Shown: one piece after another, positions 25,888 to 34,305 of the stretch
Layout: each line of letters begins with the position of its first letter
How positions within the stretch are numbered: the stretch's first letter is position 1
Source: Sulfuricurvum sp.
GTDB taxonomy: Bacteria > Campylobacterota > Campylobacteria > Campylobacterales > Sulfurimonadaceae
NCBI RefSeq assembly: GCF_030691015.1
Contig: NZ_JAUYFF010000010.1
Coordinates: forward strand, 185,857 to 249,856
Length of the DNA: 64,000 bases
Direction of reading: 5' to 3'
Position numbers and translations under genes: made by a program
The notes under the pieces: model-generated
What the model was told of the DNA's origin: nothing
The model's input: only the letters and a program-made list of their open reading frames with translations
Databases searched by the model: none

Positions 25888-25912
25888 GTGAGATTATAGC
25901 ATCTAATCTCAC
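25888..25912 (-). promoter_or_regulatory. hairpin and extended -10 between the PAP2 gene and the binding protein
   Basis: GTGAGATTA and TAATCTCAC form a nine-base-pair stem with a seven-base loop across the PAP2 stop codon. On the minus strand the same stretch reads TGC-TATAAT (25893-25901), suitable as promoter for the downstream binding-protein gene. It may be either a hairpin or a promoter. Confidence 0.4.
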
Positions 25913-26610
25913 ACTCCCTCTTTACGCGATTCTCTTATTTCATTGAATTTATCGACACCGCGTACAATGAACAAAATAATCAACCATGCCAAAATCATTG
26001 TAATAACCGTATGACTCAGAAAATGATCGCCAATAAGCATTTTATACGTCCCCATGCTCCATCCAATCAGCATAGCGGTAGAAGCAGCCGCAATTTTTAC
26101 TTTTCGTGAACGAAATAAAAACACCAGTGCAAGTAATGCAAACCCGCCGCTTGCATGCCCTGCCGGCCAGCATTTTTGTTTTTCTAAATGACACTCTTCT
26201 GTAGAGTATTTTTCCCACACGCACGTATGGGGATAAACTCCACCAAAAATTTCAATATTTTTCGGGCATGGCATATTGGTTACGGCTTTTAATGATCCGA
26301 CGATCACCGGAACTAATATGGATGAGAGAAGAACGATAGCTATCCCTCGTCGATACGGTTCAAAAAAAGGGTGTTTCCATACCGTTATCGAACCAAACAG
26401 CATCAAGACAGCGATAAGAATTAAAAGACGCTTGATACCATCGTAAAAAATAAATTTCAGAACTTCATTATTCGTGTCAACGACCCATTGACGGGTAAAG
26501 GGATTATAGAAATGGCTTTGTACCCAGATATCAGTTCCACTTAATCCGAAAAAAAGGACGGCACCTATTAAAATACTTACGGTAAGCGTTATATTTTTAG
26601 TGGATTCCAT
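25909..26610 (-). CDS. lpxE: PAP2 family lipid phosphatase, LpxE-like
   Basis: A 233-residue integral membrane phosphatase with about six helices. PAP2 motifs are WPAGHASGGF (PSGH motif) and GDHFLSHT (final catalytic His); motif I is altered to KAVTNMPCPK. A periplasmic loop rich in cysteine (CPKN, HTC, EECH, KCWP) could form disulfides. It follows the eptA-like gene with a 14-base overlap, and from memory Helicobacter pylori has the same lpxE-eptA pairing, where LpxE removes the lipid A 1-phosphate before phosphoethanolamine is added. The start at ATG 26610 fits the first membrane helix. Confidence 0.78.
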   Translation of the reverse strand: MESTKNITLTVSILIGAVLFFGLSGTDIWVQSHFYNPFTRQWVVDTNNEVLKFIFYDGIKRLLILIAVLMLFGSITVWKHPFFEPYRRGIAIVLLSSILVPVIVGSLKAVTNMPCPKNIEIFGGVYPHTCVWEKYSTEECHLEKQKCWPAGHASGGFALLALVFLFRSRKVKIAAASTAMLIGWSMGTYKMLIGDHFLSHTVITMILAWLIILFIVRGVDKFNEIRESRKEGV

Positions 26611-28228
26611 GCAAAATATCCAATTCACTTTGATAGACGCTGCTGTTGATTTCGGCAAAATTTAATACTGTATGAAAATAAGAATCATGCGATAACGGTT
26701 CTTTGGCTTTTTCTCTAAGCTTTCTCTTATTGACCTCGAAATGTTTTCCAAACCACATAACTGCGGGAACATGTTTTTGCACTTCAGGAGCGATTGCATA
26801 AGGGAACCCATGCAAATAAAGACCTTTTTCACCAAGAGATTCACCATGGTCACTGACATAAAACATTGCCGTCTCAAATTTATCATTGTGTCCTTTTAAA
26901 AAGTTGATCGTTTTTGAGAGAAAATGATCCGTATAAAGAATGGCATTATCATACGCATTCGTAATCTCTTGCTCGCTGCATTGCTCCAACTGATTGCTTT
27001 TGCATACGGGTGTAAATTTCTCAAATTCTTTGGGGTAGCGTTTATAATAGGCTGGGCCATGATTTCCCATTTGATGAAGGACAATCACAATGTCCCCTTT
27101 CGGATGAGACTTGATGTATTCATCCAGTCCTACCAGCATCCCTTCATCACGGCATTCCCCACCTTCACACATTGTATTTTTATCCGAAGACTTATAATCT
27201 TCATAGGTTGCACGAAGCGCTACTCCTTTGGAATCGGAGTTATTATCTCTCCATAATACGTTAACTCCCGCATGAGCGATAACATCCAAAACATTTTCAA
27301 TATGGCCTGCTTTCTCGCCCTCATAGTTATCTCTAGTGAGAGAAGAGAACATACACGGAACCGAGACAGCTGTCTCGGTTCCGCACGAACTAAATTGAGA
27401 AAAATTGATAATATCCTCTTTTTTCAACAGGGGGTTCGTTTCGCGAGAATATCCATTCAGGGAAAAATGATCCCACCGCGCCGCTTCTCCAACAACCAAA
27501 ATTACCAATTCCCGATCCACATCTGTAGCAGATATTTTGGCATCTTTGCCGATAATCTGCAGTCCTGTGTAAGGGTGAGAGAGGAATTTTTGAACATAAT
27601 GACCTACCGAATAGAAATAATAAGCCGGATTAGCATAGTAGCGTAGCGGTTTATGCTCACGAAAAAAAGAGGTGTAGTTTTTATTAAATACCACCAAAAC
27701 AACCAGTGCAATCCCCAAAGCTGCCCCAAAAAGTTTAGCTTTCTCTATCAATACCGCTTTGATCCCCTCGTCTCGAAACGATACGCGATAGATCAAAATC
27801 GAGGGAATAATACCGATCAAAGCCACATATAAAATCAAGGTGACACTGAACAAATCGGCAGATTCATTGAGATTGGTTTGAAGTATATTTTCAATCATAT
27901 GGGCATCGATTACCACATCGTAGGTATCCATAAAGTAGGCCACGAATGAAGATGCCATCAAAATGATTATTAAGAGTGGTTTCGTAGCCCGCCCCCATGA
28001 CAACAGCGTGAGCAGTATCACACACACGCTGACCAACAAAATAGCAAGAGACACAATAAATGGAAGTGTACTCCACGAGAGGGAATAAACATCAATAACG
28101 TGTTTAAAAAATGCTGTATTGGCAACGAGGGTCAAAAAAAATGCTACCGTAAGGATGACTTTCCATTGCAGTACTTGAGTAGATTTAAAAAAGGTAAACA
28201 CAGCATCTCCAAAAAATAAGTTTCGCAT
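26597..28228 (-). CDS. eptA: lipid A phosphoethanolamine transferase, EptA-like
   Basis: A 543-residue enzyme with five N-terminal membrane helices and a periplasmic alkaline-phosphatase-like domain. The catalytic threonine is in CGTETAVSVPCMFS; zinc ligands lie in GEAARWDHFSLNGY and SDHGESLGEKGLYLHG, with HQMGNHGP between. It moves phosphoethanolamine from phosphatidylethanolamine to lipid A, which lowers negative surface charge. MCR colistin-resistance proteins belong to the same family, but this copy has housekeeping context. The ATG at 28228 is chosen because GAGGA lies six bases before it; the longer frame to 28300 overlaps the promoter region. Confidence 0.9.
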   Translation of the reverse strand: MRNLFFGDAVFTFFKSTQVLQWKVILTVAFFLTLVANTAFFKHVIDVYSLSWSTLPFIVSLAILLVSVCVILLTLLSWGRATKPLLIIILMASSFVAYFMDTYDVVIDAHMIENILQTNLNESADLFSVTLILYVALIGIIPSILIYRVSFRDEGIKAVLIEKAKLFGAALGIALVVLVVFNKNYTSFFREHKPLRYYANPAYYFYSVGHYVQKFLSHPYTGLQIIGKDAKISATDVDRELVILVVGEAARWDHFSLNGYSRETNPLLKKEDIINFSQFSSCGTETAVSVPCMFSSLTRDNYEGEKAGHIENVLDVIAHAGVNVLWRDNNSDSKGVALRATYEDYKSSDKNTMCEGGECRDEGMLVGLDEYIKSHPKGDIVIVLHQMGNHGPAYYKRYPKEFEKFTPVCKSNQLEQCSEQEITNAYDNAILYTDHFLSKTINFLKGHNDKFETAMFYVSDHGESLGEKGLYLHGFPYAIAPEVQKHVPAVMWFGKHFEVNKRKLREKAKEPLSHDSYFHTVLNFAEINSSVYQSELDILHGIH

Positions 28229-28284
28229 TGTAATCCTCAATGAGATAACCGTTCGTAAACACTTACTATTATCCATACTTATCC

Positions 28285-28290
28285 TATAAT
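28285..28290 (+). promoter_or_regulatory. -10 box in the eptA / sulfatase-enzyme divergent gap
   Basis: TATAAT on the plus strand, 33 bases upstream of the ATG at 28323; no -35 is apparent. Confidence 0.35.
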
Positions 28291-28322
28291 TGCGTATCAT
28301 TAATTATTAGGAACCTGACTGT

Positions 28323-30215
28323 ATGCTTCGTGAACTCCTCAAAATTTACCTCCTCTTTATCACACTCTTTTTTCTCGGACGGCTGGGACTCTATGGGCTC
28401 TACTTCGATCGTTTAGGGGACATCAGCTTTACTGAATCGCTCTTATCGTTTCTATACGGTTTAAAACTCGATACGATGACTGCCTCTATCATCCTTATTA
28501 TTCCGGCACTTTTGCTCTCCATTACCCCTCAGATTCTCGCGAAATATGTAGGACGCTTTCTGAACGGTTACGTCCTTATTTTTCTCCTTATCGCTCTGTA
28601 TATCGAAAATGCGACCTTCCCGTTTGTCGCTCAATACGATGTCCGCCCGAACTACCTTTTCATCGAATATCTCAAATACCCCCAAGAGGTCACCTCGATG
28701 ATCCTCAAAGAGTATCCGTTGCAATTGGCTGTCGCACTCGGGATGCTCATTGTAATGGCATGGAGTTATCTGCGCTTCTCACCGCTGCGTTTAGTTGAAG
28801 CGATCCAAACACCTCTATGGAAACGTCTCCTTTTGTTTCCGATTGTAGTTGCCGTTCTTTTCATCGGAATCCGCTCCTCATTCGGTCATCGCCCCGCCAA
28901 CATCTCTGATGCCCTCTATAGCACCAATCGAATGGCAAATGAAATTGCCAAAAACTCTCTCTACTCCATCGGATACGCTTACAAGAGCTATACCAAAGAA
29001 GAAAATTTGGTGAAACCCTACGGGAAAATAGGGCTTAGCGAAGCGTATGCACGGGTGGGGGCAAAGCTCCATCTAATTGGGAGTGGAGAACGTCCCTTTA
29101 GCCGTCTTGAGCCGACCCATTTTCCCTCTCAAAAACCTAAAAACCTCGTCATATTTATCCAAGAATCGATGGGGAGCCAATTCGTAGGATTTAGCGGAGG
29201 GGATGGCTCTATCACCCCTAATCTCGAAAAGCTTTCCCATGAGGGGATTGCCTTTAGCAATCTCTTTAGCAACGGAACGCGCAGTATCCAAGGATTGGCG
29301 GGGATGAGTTCGGGATATTTGCCGCTTCCGGGTGAGGGTGTTGTAAAGCGCAATAAATCCCAAAGCGATTTTTTCACCGTCGCGTCTCTTCTCAAACCGC
29401 TAGGCTATAAATCGAGCTTTATTTACGGCGGCGAGGGACGATTTGACAATATGCGCAGCTGGTATATGGGAAACGGCTTTGATGAAGTGATTGAACAAAA
29501 AGATTATGAAAACCCTAGTTTTGTCAGTACATGGGGGGTCAGTGATGAAGATTTGGTCCTCAAAGCGAACGAAAAATTCAAATCACACGCAGCAAAGGGA
29601 GAAAAATTTGTCAGTGTGATGTTCTCATCCTCCAACCACTCTCCGTTTGAACTGCCCGAGGGAAAAATAGAGTTTATCTCCGGAAAACCTAAATATGGGG
29701 TTGAAAATGCGGTTAAATACGCAGACTTTGCCATCGGACGTCTTTTTGAACTTGCCAAAAAAGAGTCGTATTATAAAGATACCGTTTTTGTCGTCGTTGC
29801 CGATCATAATATCCGCGTCTACGGGGATGATCTTGTCCCCGTCACTATGTTTCATATTCCCGCCCTTATCATCAGCGAGGGGGTGAAACCTCAAAAATAT
29901 GAGACCCTCTCCACCCAGCCCGATGTCTTAGCCACCGCGTTGGATCTTATCGGTGTCAATCTCACCTATCCTATTTTAGGTCACTCCATTTATGGTGATA
30001 AAAAACAAGAGGTAGCACTGATGCTGTTCAATGATAGCTTTGCCCTTCGCCACCATAATAAAGTCGCGATCATTCAACCCAACAAAGGGGCTGAAACGTT
30101 TATCTATGAGAAGGATCGCCTACTCCCAGTAGCTCATGACAAAGAGCTTGAGCGTGACGCATTGGCGTTTGTAACGGTTATGGATGATATGTACAACAAA
30201 AAGCTTTATCGATGA
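28323..30215 (+). CDS. LTA synthase-type sulfatase-fold membrane enzyme
   Basis: A 630-residue protein with about five N-terminal membrane helices and a large periplasmic sulfatase-fold domain starting near residue 275 (NLVIFIQESMGSQFVGFSGG). A threonine in SNGTRSIQGLAG fits the nucleophile position, and VADHNIRVYG and SSSNHSPFELPEG supply metal and substrate ligands. The family includes lipoteichoic acid synthase and phosphoglycerol transferases. In a Gram-negative cell it more likely decorates periplasmic glucan or an envelope glycolipid with phosphoglycerol. It is divergent from eptA. Confidence 0.85.
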   Translation: MLRELLKIYLLFITLFFLGRLGLYGLYFDRLGDISFTESLLSFLYGLKLDTMTASIILIIPALLLSITPQILAKYVGRFLNGYVLIFLLIALYIENATFPFVAQYDVRPNYLFIEYLKYPQEVTSMILKEYPLQLAVALGMLIVMAWSYLRFSPLRLVEAIQTPLWKRLLLFPIVVAVLFIGIRSSFGHRPANISDALYSTNRMANEIAKNSLYSIGYAYKSYTKEENLVKPYGKIGLSEAYARVGAKLHLIGSGERPFSRLEPTHFPSQKPKNLVIFIQESMGSQFVGFSGGDGSITPNLEKLSHEGIAFSNLFSNGTRSIQGLAGMSSGYLPLPGEGVVKRNKSQSDFFTVASLLKPLGYKSSFIYGGEGRFDNMRSWYMGNGFDEVIEQKDYENPSFVSTWGVSDEDLVLKANEKFKSHAAKGEKFVSVMFSSSNHSPFELPEGKIEFISGKPKYGVENAVKYADFAIGRLFELAKKESYYKDTVFVVVADHNIRVYGDDLVPVTMFHIPALIISEGVKPQKYETLSTQPDVLATALDLIGVNLTYPILGHSIYGDKKQEVALMLFNDSFALRHHNKVAIIQPNKGAETFIYEKDRLLPVAHDKELERDALAFVTVMDDMYNKKLYR

Positions 30216-30643
30216 AGAAAATACTCTATTGGGGATTGGGTACCGTGATACTACTGCAGTTCATCAGACCCGATTTTCATAATCCGAAGGTGGATGACAC
30301 TGTTGCGTTACATACGGACGCAAAGACGATGCGTATACTGAAAACCTCATGCTACGACTGCCATTCAAGTGAAACAGCATACCCGTGGTACCACAATGTT
30401 GCCCCACTCTCTTGGGTGATGTCCGCCAATATAAAAGAGGGACGAGCGGCACTTAATTTTTCACATTGGGAAGCCATAGATGCTAACGTGAAGTTAGAGC
30501 GATTAGAGCGTGCAAAAAAACTGATTAGAAATGAGATGATGCCAAAAAGCGACTATCTTTTGATGCATGACAATGCTGTTTTAACGAATGAAGATAAAAA
30601 AACGCTTGAAGAATTTTTTGATTCACAAATAGAAAAGCTGTAG
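30212..30643 (+). CDS. haem-binding domain protein (cytochrome c-like)
   Basis: A 143-residue exported protein: N-terminal hydrophobic anchor or signal (ILYWGLGTVILLQFI), then one haem motif CYDCHSSETAYPWYHNVAP. The CxxCHS followed by a tyrosine/proline stretch and WVMSANIKEGRAALNFS is the haem_bd domain pattern. ATG overlaps the preceding stop as ATGA, so it is coupled to the sulfatase-fold enzyme, an unexpected partner. Electron-transfer role not known. Confidence 0.82.
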   Translation: MKKILYWGLGTVILLQFIRPDFHNPKVDDTVALHTDAKTMRILKTSCYDCHSSETAYPWYHNVAPLSWVMSANIKEGRAALNFSHWEAIDANVKLERLERAKKLIRNEMMPKSDYLLMHDNAVLTNEDKKTLEEFFDSQIEKL

Positions 30644-30670
30644 AGTTTATATAAAAAGAAGAGAAGAAAA

Positions 30671-30693
30671 TCTTTTCCCGAAAAGGGAAAAGA
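30671..30693 (-). terminator. terminator downstream of rpsI
   Basis: TCTTTTCCC and GGGAAAAGA pair over nine bases with a five-base loop; on the minus strand TTTTCTTC follows. It lies between convergent genes and could work in both directions. Confidence 0.7.
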
Positions 30694-30699
30694 GAACGA

Positions 30700-31089
30700 T
30701 TAACGTTTTGAGAATTGAGGAGAACGACGCGCTTTGCGCTTACCCGGTTTCTTACGCTCAACGATACGTGAGTCACGTGTAAGCATACCAAACGGTTTCA
30801 AGATAGCACGGAAAGACGGATCAAATGTGCAAAGTGCACGAGAGATACCGTGACGAAGTGCATCAGATTGTCCTGAAAAACCACCACCCATAGTTGAAGC
30901 AGTGATGTCTACTGATGTATCTTGTTTAGTCAAAGAAAGCGGTTGAGTAACACGCAATTTTTTTGCTTCAAGACCACCGAGCCATGCGTCGAGGGAAAGA
31001 CCGTTTACAGTGATTTTACCTGTACCCGGAGCAAGCCATACTTTAGCGATCGAAGATTTTCTTCTGCCGGTTGCATACGTTTTTGCCAT
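30700..31089 (-). CDS. rpsI: 30S ribosomal protein S9
   Basis: The 129-residue protein shows the S9 signatures [39 protein letters not shown] and the basic C-terminal [14 protein letters not shown] that reaches the tRNA at the P site. It follows rplM by nine bases, the usual L13-S9 pair. Confidence 0.98.
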   Translation of the reverse strand: MAKTYATGRRKSSIAKVWLAPGTGKITVNGLSLDAWLGGLEAKKLRVTQPLSLTKQDTSVDITASTMGGGFSGQSDALRHGISRALCTFDPSFRAILKPFGMLTRDSRIVERKKPGKRKARRSPQFSKR

Positions 31090-31098
31090 CGTTTATCC

Positions 31099-31521
31099 TT
31101 ACTTAGCGATCTGTGCAGAGTGAGGGTGTTCAGCACCTGCATAGATTTTTAGTTTTTTCAACATCGCACGACCTAATTTTGTTTTAGGAAGCATACCGCG
31201 AGCTGCGAGTTTAAAGAGTTTTTCTGGGTTAGTCGCCAAAAGCTCTGTCATTTTTACACTTTTAACGCTACCGAAGTAACCGCTGTGCGTGTGATATTCT
31301 TTTGTAGCCAATTTTCCGCCACCGTTAATTACGATTTTAGATGCATTGATAATAATAACAAAGTCACCACAGTCAACATTTGGTGTAAAGTAAGGTTTGT
31401 CTTTTCCGCGAAGACGGGCAGCAACATCAGTCATCAAACGACCGAATGTTTTCCCTTCTGCATCGATCAAAACCCATTTACGGTCGATTTGCTCAGGTGA
31501 AGCAATTTTAGTAAATTTCAT
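31099..31521 (-). CDS. rplM: 50S ribosomal protein L13
   Basis: A 140-residue L13 with [37 protein letters not shown] and [19 protein letters not shown] precedes the ATG and an extended -10 lies 40 bases upstream. It leads the L13-S9 transcript. Confidence 0.98.
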   Translation of the reverse strand: MKFTKIASPEQIDRKWVLIDAEGKTFGRLMTDVAARLRGKDKPYFTPNVDCGDFVIIINASKIVINGGGKLATKEYHTHSGYFGSVKSVKMTELLATNPEKLFKLAARGMLPKTKLGRAMLKKLKIYAGAEHPHSAQIAK

Positions 31522-31560
31522 CTTGAGTCTCCTTCTAAAGTCTCTATAAATAGTGGCGCA

Positions 31561-31569
31561 ATTGTACCA
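31561..31569 (-). promoter_or_regulatory. extended -10 promoter of rplM-rpsI
   Basis: On the minus strand TG-G-TACAAT, followed by TGCG. The same TGGTACAATT sequence occurs at uppP and at the DUF465 gene. Confidence 0.5.
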
Positions 31570-31602
31570 GCATAAACTTATACTCTGCTTAAATTAAGTT
31601 TT

Positions 31603-34305
31603 TTATAAGCACTTAATCCATTCACATCGATCTTCCAAGAGATAGCACAAATATCCCTCGGTTTCGTCTCCTGTGGATAAGCGTATCGCTTCACAATAAC
31701 GGTTGACCTGTTCACGATGTTTTTGCTCCTCTTCACGTCCGCTTTTATAATCGATGATGACCCATCCATTTTCACCCTCTACCAGAAGATCAATGACCCC
31801 AAGATTCCCCTTATGGCGTATCATCTGCTCTTTACGCACATTCCCCTCTATTAAGCGGTGAAACGTCTCATCGCCGATCAAAAAACCTACTCTCTTTTCA
31901 ATCTCTTCCATCGCACCGATAGAGAGCACTGCACCGTAACGGTTACGGGTTGACTCAAGTGCAATGCGCAATGATGCAGAGGTAAAATCTCCCATCATCT
32001 CCAGCGTATAGTGAAGTGCCAGTCCAAATTGAACTGCCGCATAATCGTGTGTTGCCTCTTTGTGAGCGCGGAGAGTCGCTTCTTGTGTACCGAACACTAA
32101 CCCTTTGAAAGGGGCTGCTTTTATCGCTTCCGCAGACTCCGATTTTTGTGATTGTGCCTCTAACTCTCCCCGCAGCGATGGGGTCAGTTCCAACGGATCA
32201 AACCATGAGCTTTTCGTTTTGGTTATCACCATCAGTGATTCCACGGCACGGGTCAATGCCACATACAGCGCATTAAGCTGATCTTCATCCGAAGCTCTCT
32301 TCTCGGCCTCCAATGCCTTGGCGTATACGGGATCAAGTGCTTCACGCCCCTTGATACGATAATGGATCCCCCGAAGTTGCGCCCCCTCATACTCATAGAC
32401 GATAGCGTCGTTATGGCTTCTCGCCGTTCCGAGCCGATCGAGAACAATGACATGCTCAAACTCCAGCCCTTTGGATTTATGCACCGTCATAATCCGAATC
32501 CCTTTTAGGTCGCTTTGCGGAGAGGTGCTCTCCAACCGCTCAATCTCAAAAACGACCTCTTCGATATCGCGATAGCTCCGCAGTACTTCGATAAACATCA
32601 GAGCACTTTTGTCCGCAATACGAAAACTTCGAACAAAAGCGATAGCCGCCGTCGATACCTCCTCTGCACTTGAGCGCTCGATCTGCTCGATAGAAAGCCC
32701 CAGCAGAGCCGCGCAGTTGGAACGGTAAATCGGCTCACCGAAATAGCAAAAGCGAAGATACTCAATAATAGCCCTGACACTCCGCTGTGCGATCAGGCGC
32801 GCGGTCGTTTCGGTCACCACATCGTATCCGTGAGCGCTCAATGCCTCTTCTACCGCACTGCCGTCTTTGTTGGTCGCGGTCAATACGGCGATCTCTTCAG
32901 GGATTACCCCTTGATTGATCAGCAATGCGATACGTTCACTGAGGGTTTCAAGGAGATCTTCACTGCTCACCACCTCGACATATCCTCCGCTATAGCTTTG
33001 CGGACTTTGTTGAGGAATATACCCCTTAATTTTCCCCTCAAAAGAACGGTTGACAAAATCGACGATCTCACTGCGGGAGCGGTAATTCACCTTAAGCGGT
33101 TCCAAACGGACATCGAACAATTCGGCGACTTGATGAAACAGTGCGCTCACCCCTCCGCGAAAACGGTAGATCGATTGTTTTACATCCCCGACAAAGAAAA
33201 AGCTCCCCCCCTCGTTCACCCCGACACCGGAGCGTATCTCTTCGATCAGCGGGCGGAGAATATCAAACTGGATGACGCTGGTGTCTTGAAACTCATCGAG
33301 AAGGAGATGTTTTAGACGCGAATCAAGGCGGAAATAGAGAAATTCGCTCTCCAATTTTTCCCGCAACAGCGTATGGACATTGAGGGTGATATCATCAAAA
33401 CTCAGTTCATTGCTCTGCAACGCCATAGAGTGACGGCTCTTGATGTAGAGTTTCAAAATACTCAACAACTCTTTAAAATAGAGCACTTCACGGCGGCGCA
33501 TCTGGGAGGCTACCGCAGTTTGAATCTCTCGGAGCAGTTCATCCATACGCGGTTCATAGATTTTTTTAAAATCCCAATATTCCAAACTCGGCTTCATAAG
33601 CCACGTCTTTCCTAAGAGATCCTCGAAACTCTCAATCTGCATCGTTTTTTGGGCACGGTCACTCAGGGGCTTTGACAATACCAGCCTTGAGAGTTCCCCT
33701 GCCAACTCCAAAGTATACGTCATCGACTCTTCCGGAGCTTCAATCCCCTCATACGCCTCCAAATTGAGCTCTTTATATTTAGAATAGAGGGAGGAGAGGA
33801 GAACAAAAAGATCACCGAGCCGCTTGTCGCTCAAAAGGGAGAGATGTACCAATGCCTCGGAAGAACGGGACACCTCCACCTCGTTTAAAAATCGCTCCAG
33901 AAGTGCGCTCTCGTGATGATTCTGAACCGTTTTAAAGGTGGGCATCAGCCCCGCATTAAGGGCAAATTTCCGTAAAATCCGACCAAAGAATTTATCGATC
34001 GTAGAGATTTGAATATCGGAACGTAAAAAGCGGGAGAGTACTTTGGGACGCTCTTGCAGTATCGTCGCTTCATCGATCCCGCTGAGACGTGCGATATGGG
34101 AAAGCTCGCTCCGCGTAGGCAACTCTTCGAGGGTGAGGATGATCCGCTCCAACATCTCATTCGCCGCTTTGTTCGTAAAGGTTAATGCGACAATGGAGGA
34201 TGGGTTCTCCCCCATAAAAAGGAGGCTTAGATAGCGGACAACGAGGTTAAAGGTCTTACCGCTCCCCGCACTCGCCTCATAGGCTAAAAAGGGTTCAAAT
34301 TCCAC
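31603..34305 (-). CDS. addA: AddA-type helicase/nuclease subunit (UvrD/RecB family)
   Basis: A roughly 900-residue double-strand-break repair helicase and nuclease. Walker A is at the N-terminus (YEASAGSGKTFNLVVRYL), helicase motifs follow (VALTFTNKAANEM, LLLDEFQDTS, FFVGDVKQSIYRFRGG, RIMTVHKSKGLEF, LYVALTRA), and the C-terminal nuclease has VIDYKSGR. With AddB it resects broken ends for RecA. The start is a GTG at 34305, because GGGAGG lies seven bases upstream inside the addB end; the two genes overlap by 11 bases. In Helicobacter and Campylobacter AddAB replaces RecBCD. Confidence 0.92.
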   Translation of the reverse strand: MEFEPFLAYEASAGSGKTFNLVVRYLSLLFMGENPSSIVALTFTNKAANEMLERIILTLEELPTRSELSHIARLSGIDEATILQERPKVLSRFLRSDIQISTIDKFFGRILRKFALNAGLMPTFKTVQNHHESALLERFLNEVEVSRSSEALVHLSLLSDKRLGDLFVLLSSLYSKYKELNLEAYEGIEAPEESMTYTLELAGELSRLVLSKPLSDRAQKTMQIESFEDLLGKTWLMKPSLEYWDFKKIYEPRMDELLREIQTAVASQMRRREVLYFKELLSILKLYIKSRHSMALQSNELSFDDITLNVHTLLREKLESEFLYFRLDSRLKHLLLDEFQDTSVIQFDILRPLIEEIRSGVGVNEGGSFFFVGDVKQSIYRFRGGVSALFHQVAELFDVRLEPLKVNYRSRSEIVDFVNRSFEGKIKGYIPQQSPQSYSGGYVEVVSSEDLLETLSERIALLINQGVIPEEIAVLTATNKDGSAVEEALSAHGYDVVTETTARLIAQRSVRAIIEYLRFCYFGEPIYRSNCAALLGLSIEQIERSSAEEVSTAAIAFVRSFRIADKSALMFIEVLRSYRDIEEVVFEIERLESTSPQSDLKGIRIMTVHKSKGLEFEHVIVLDRLGTARSHNDAIVYEYEGAQLRGIHYRIKGREALDPVYAKALEAEKRASDEDQLNALYVALTRAVESLMVITKTKSSWFDPLELTPSLRGELEAQSQKSESAEAIKAAPFKGLVFGTQEATLRAHKEATHDYAAVQFGLALHYTLEMMGDFTSASLRIALESTRNRYGAVLSIGAMEEIEKRVGFLIGDETFHRLIEGNVRKEQMIRHKGNLGVIDLLVEGENGWVIIDYKSGREEEQKHREQVNRYCEAIRLSTGDETEGYLCYLLEDRCEWIKCL

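Noticed and set aside
26597..28228. Acquired MCR-type colistin resistance gene
   Set aside because: The family is the same, but pairing with an lpxE-like gene and the absence of mobile elements indicate a native lipid A gene.
32830..33315. 161-residue frame antisense to addA
   Set aside because: Lies opposite conserved helicase motifs and shows no domain.
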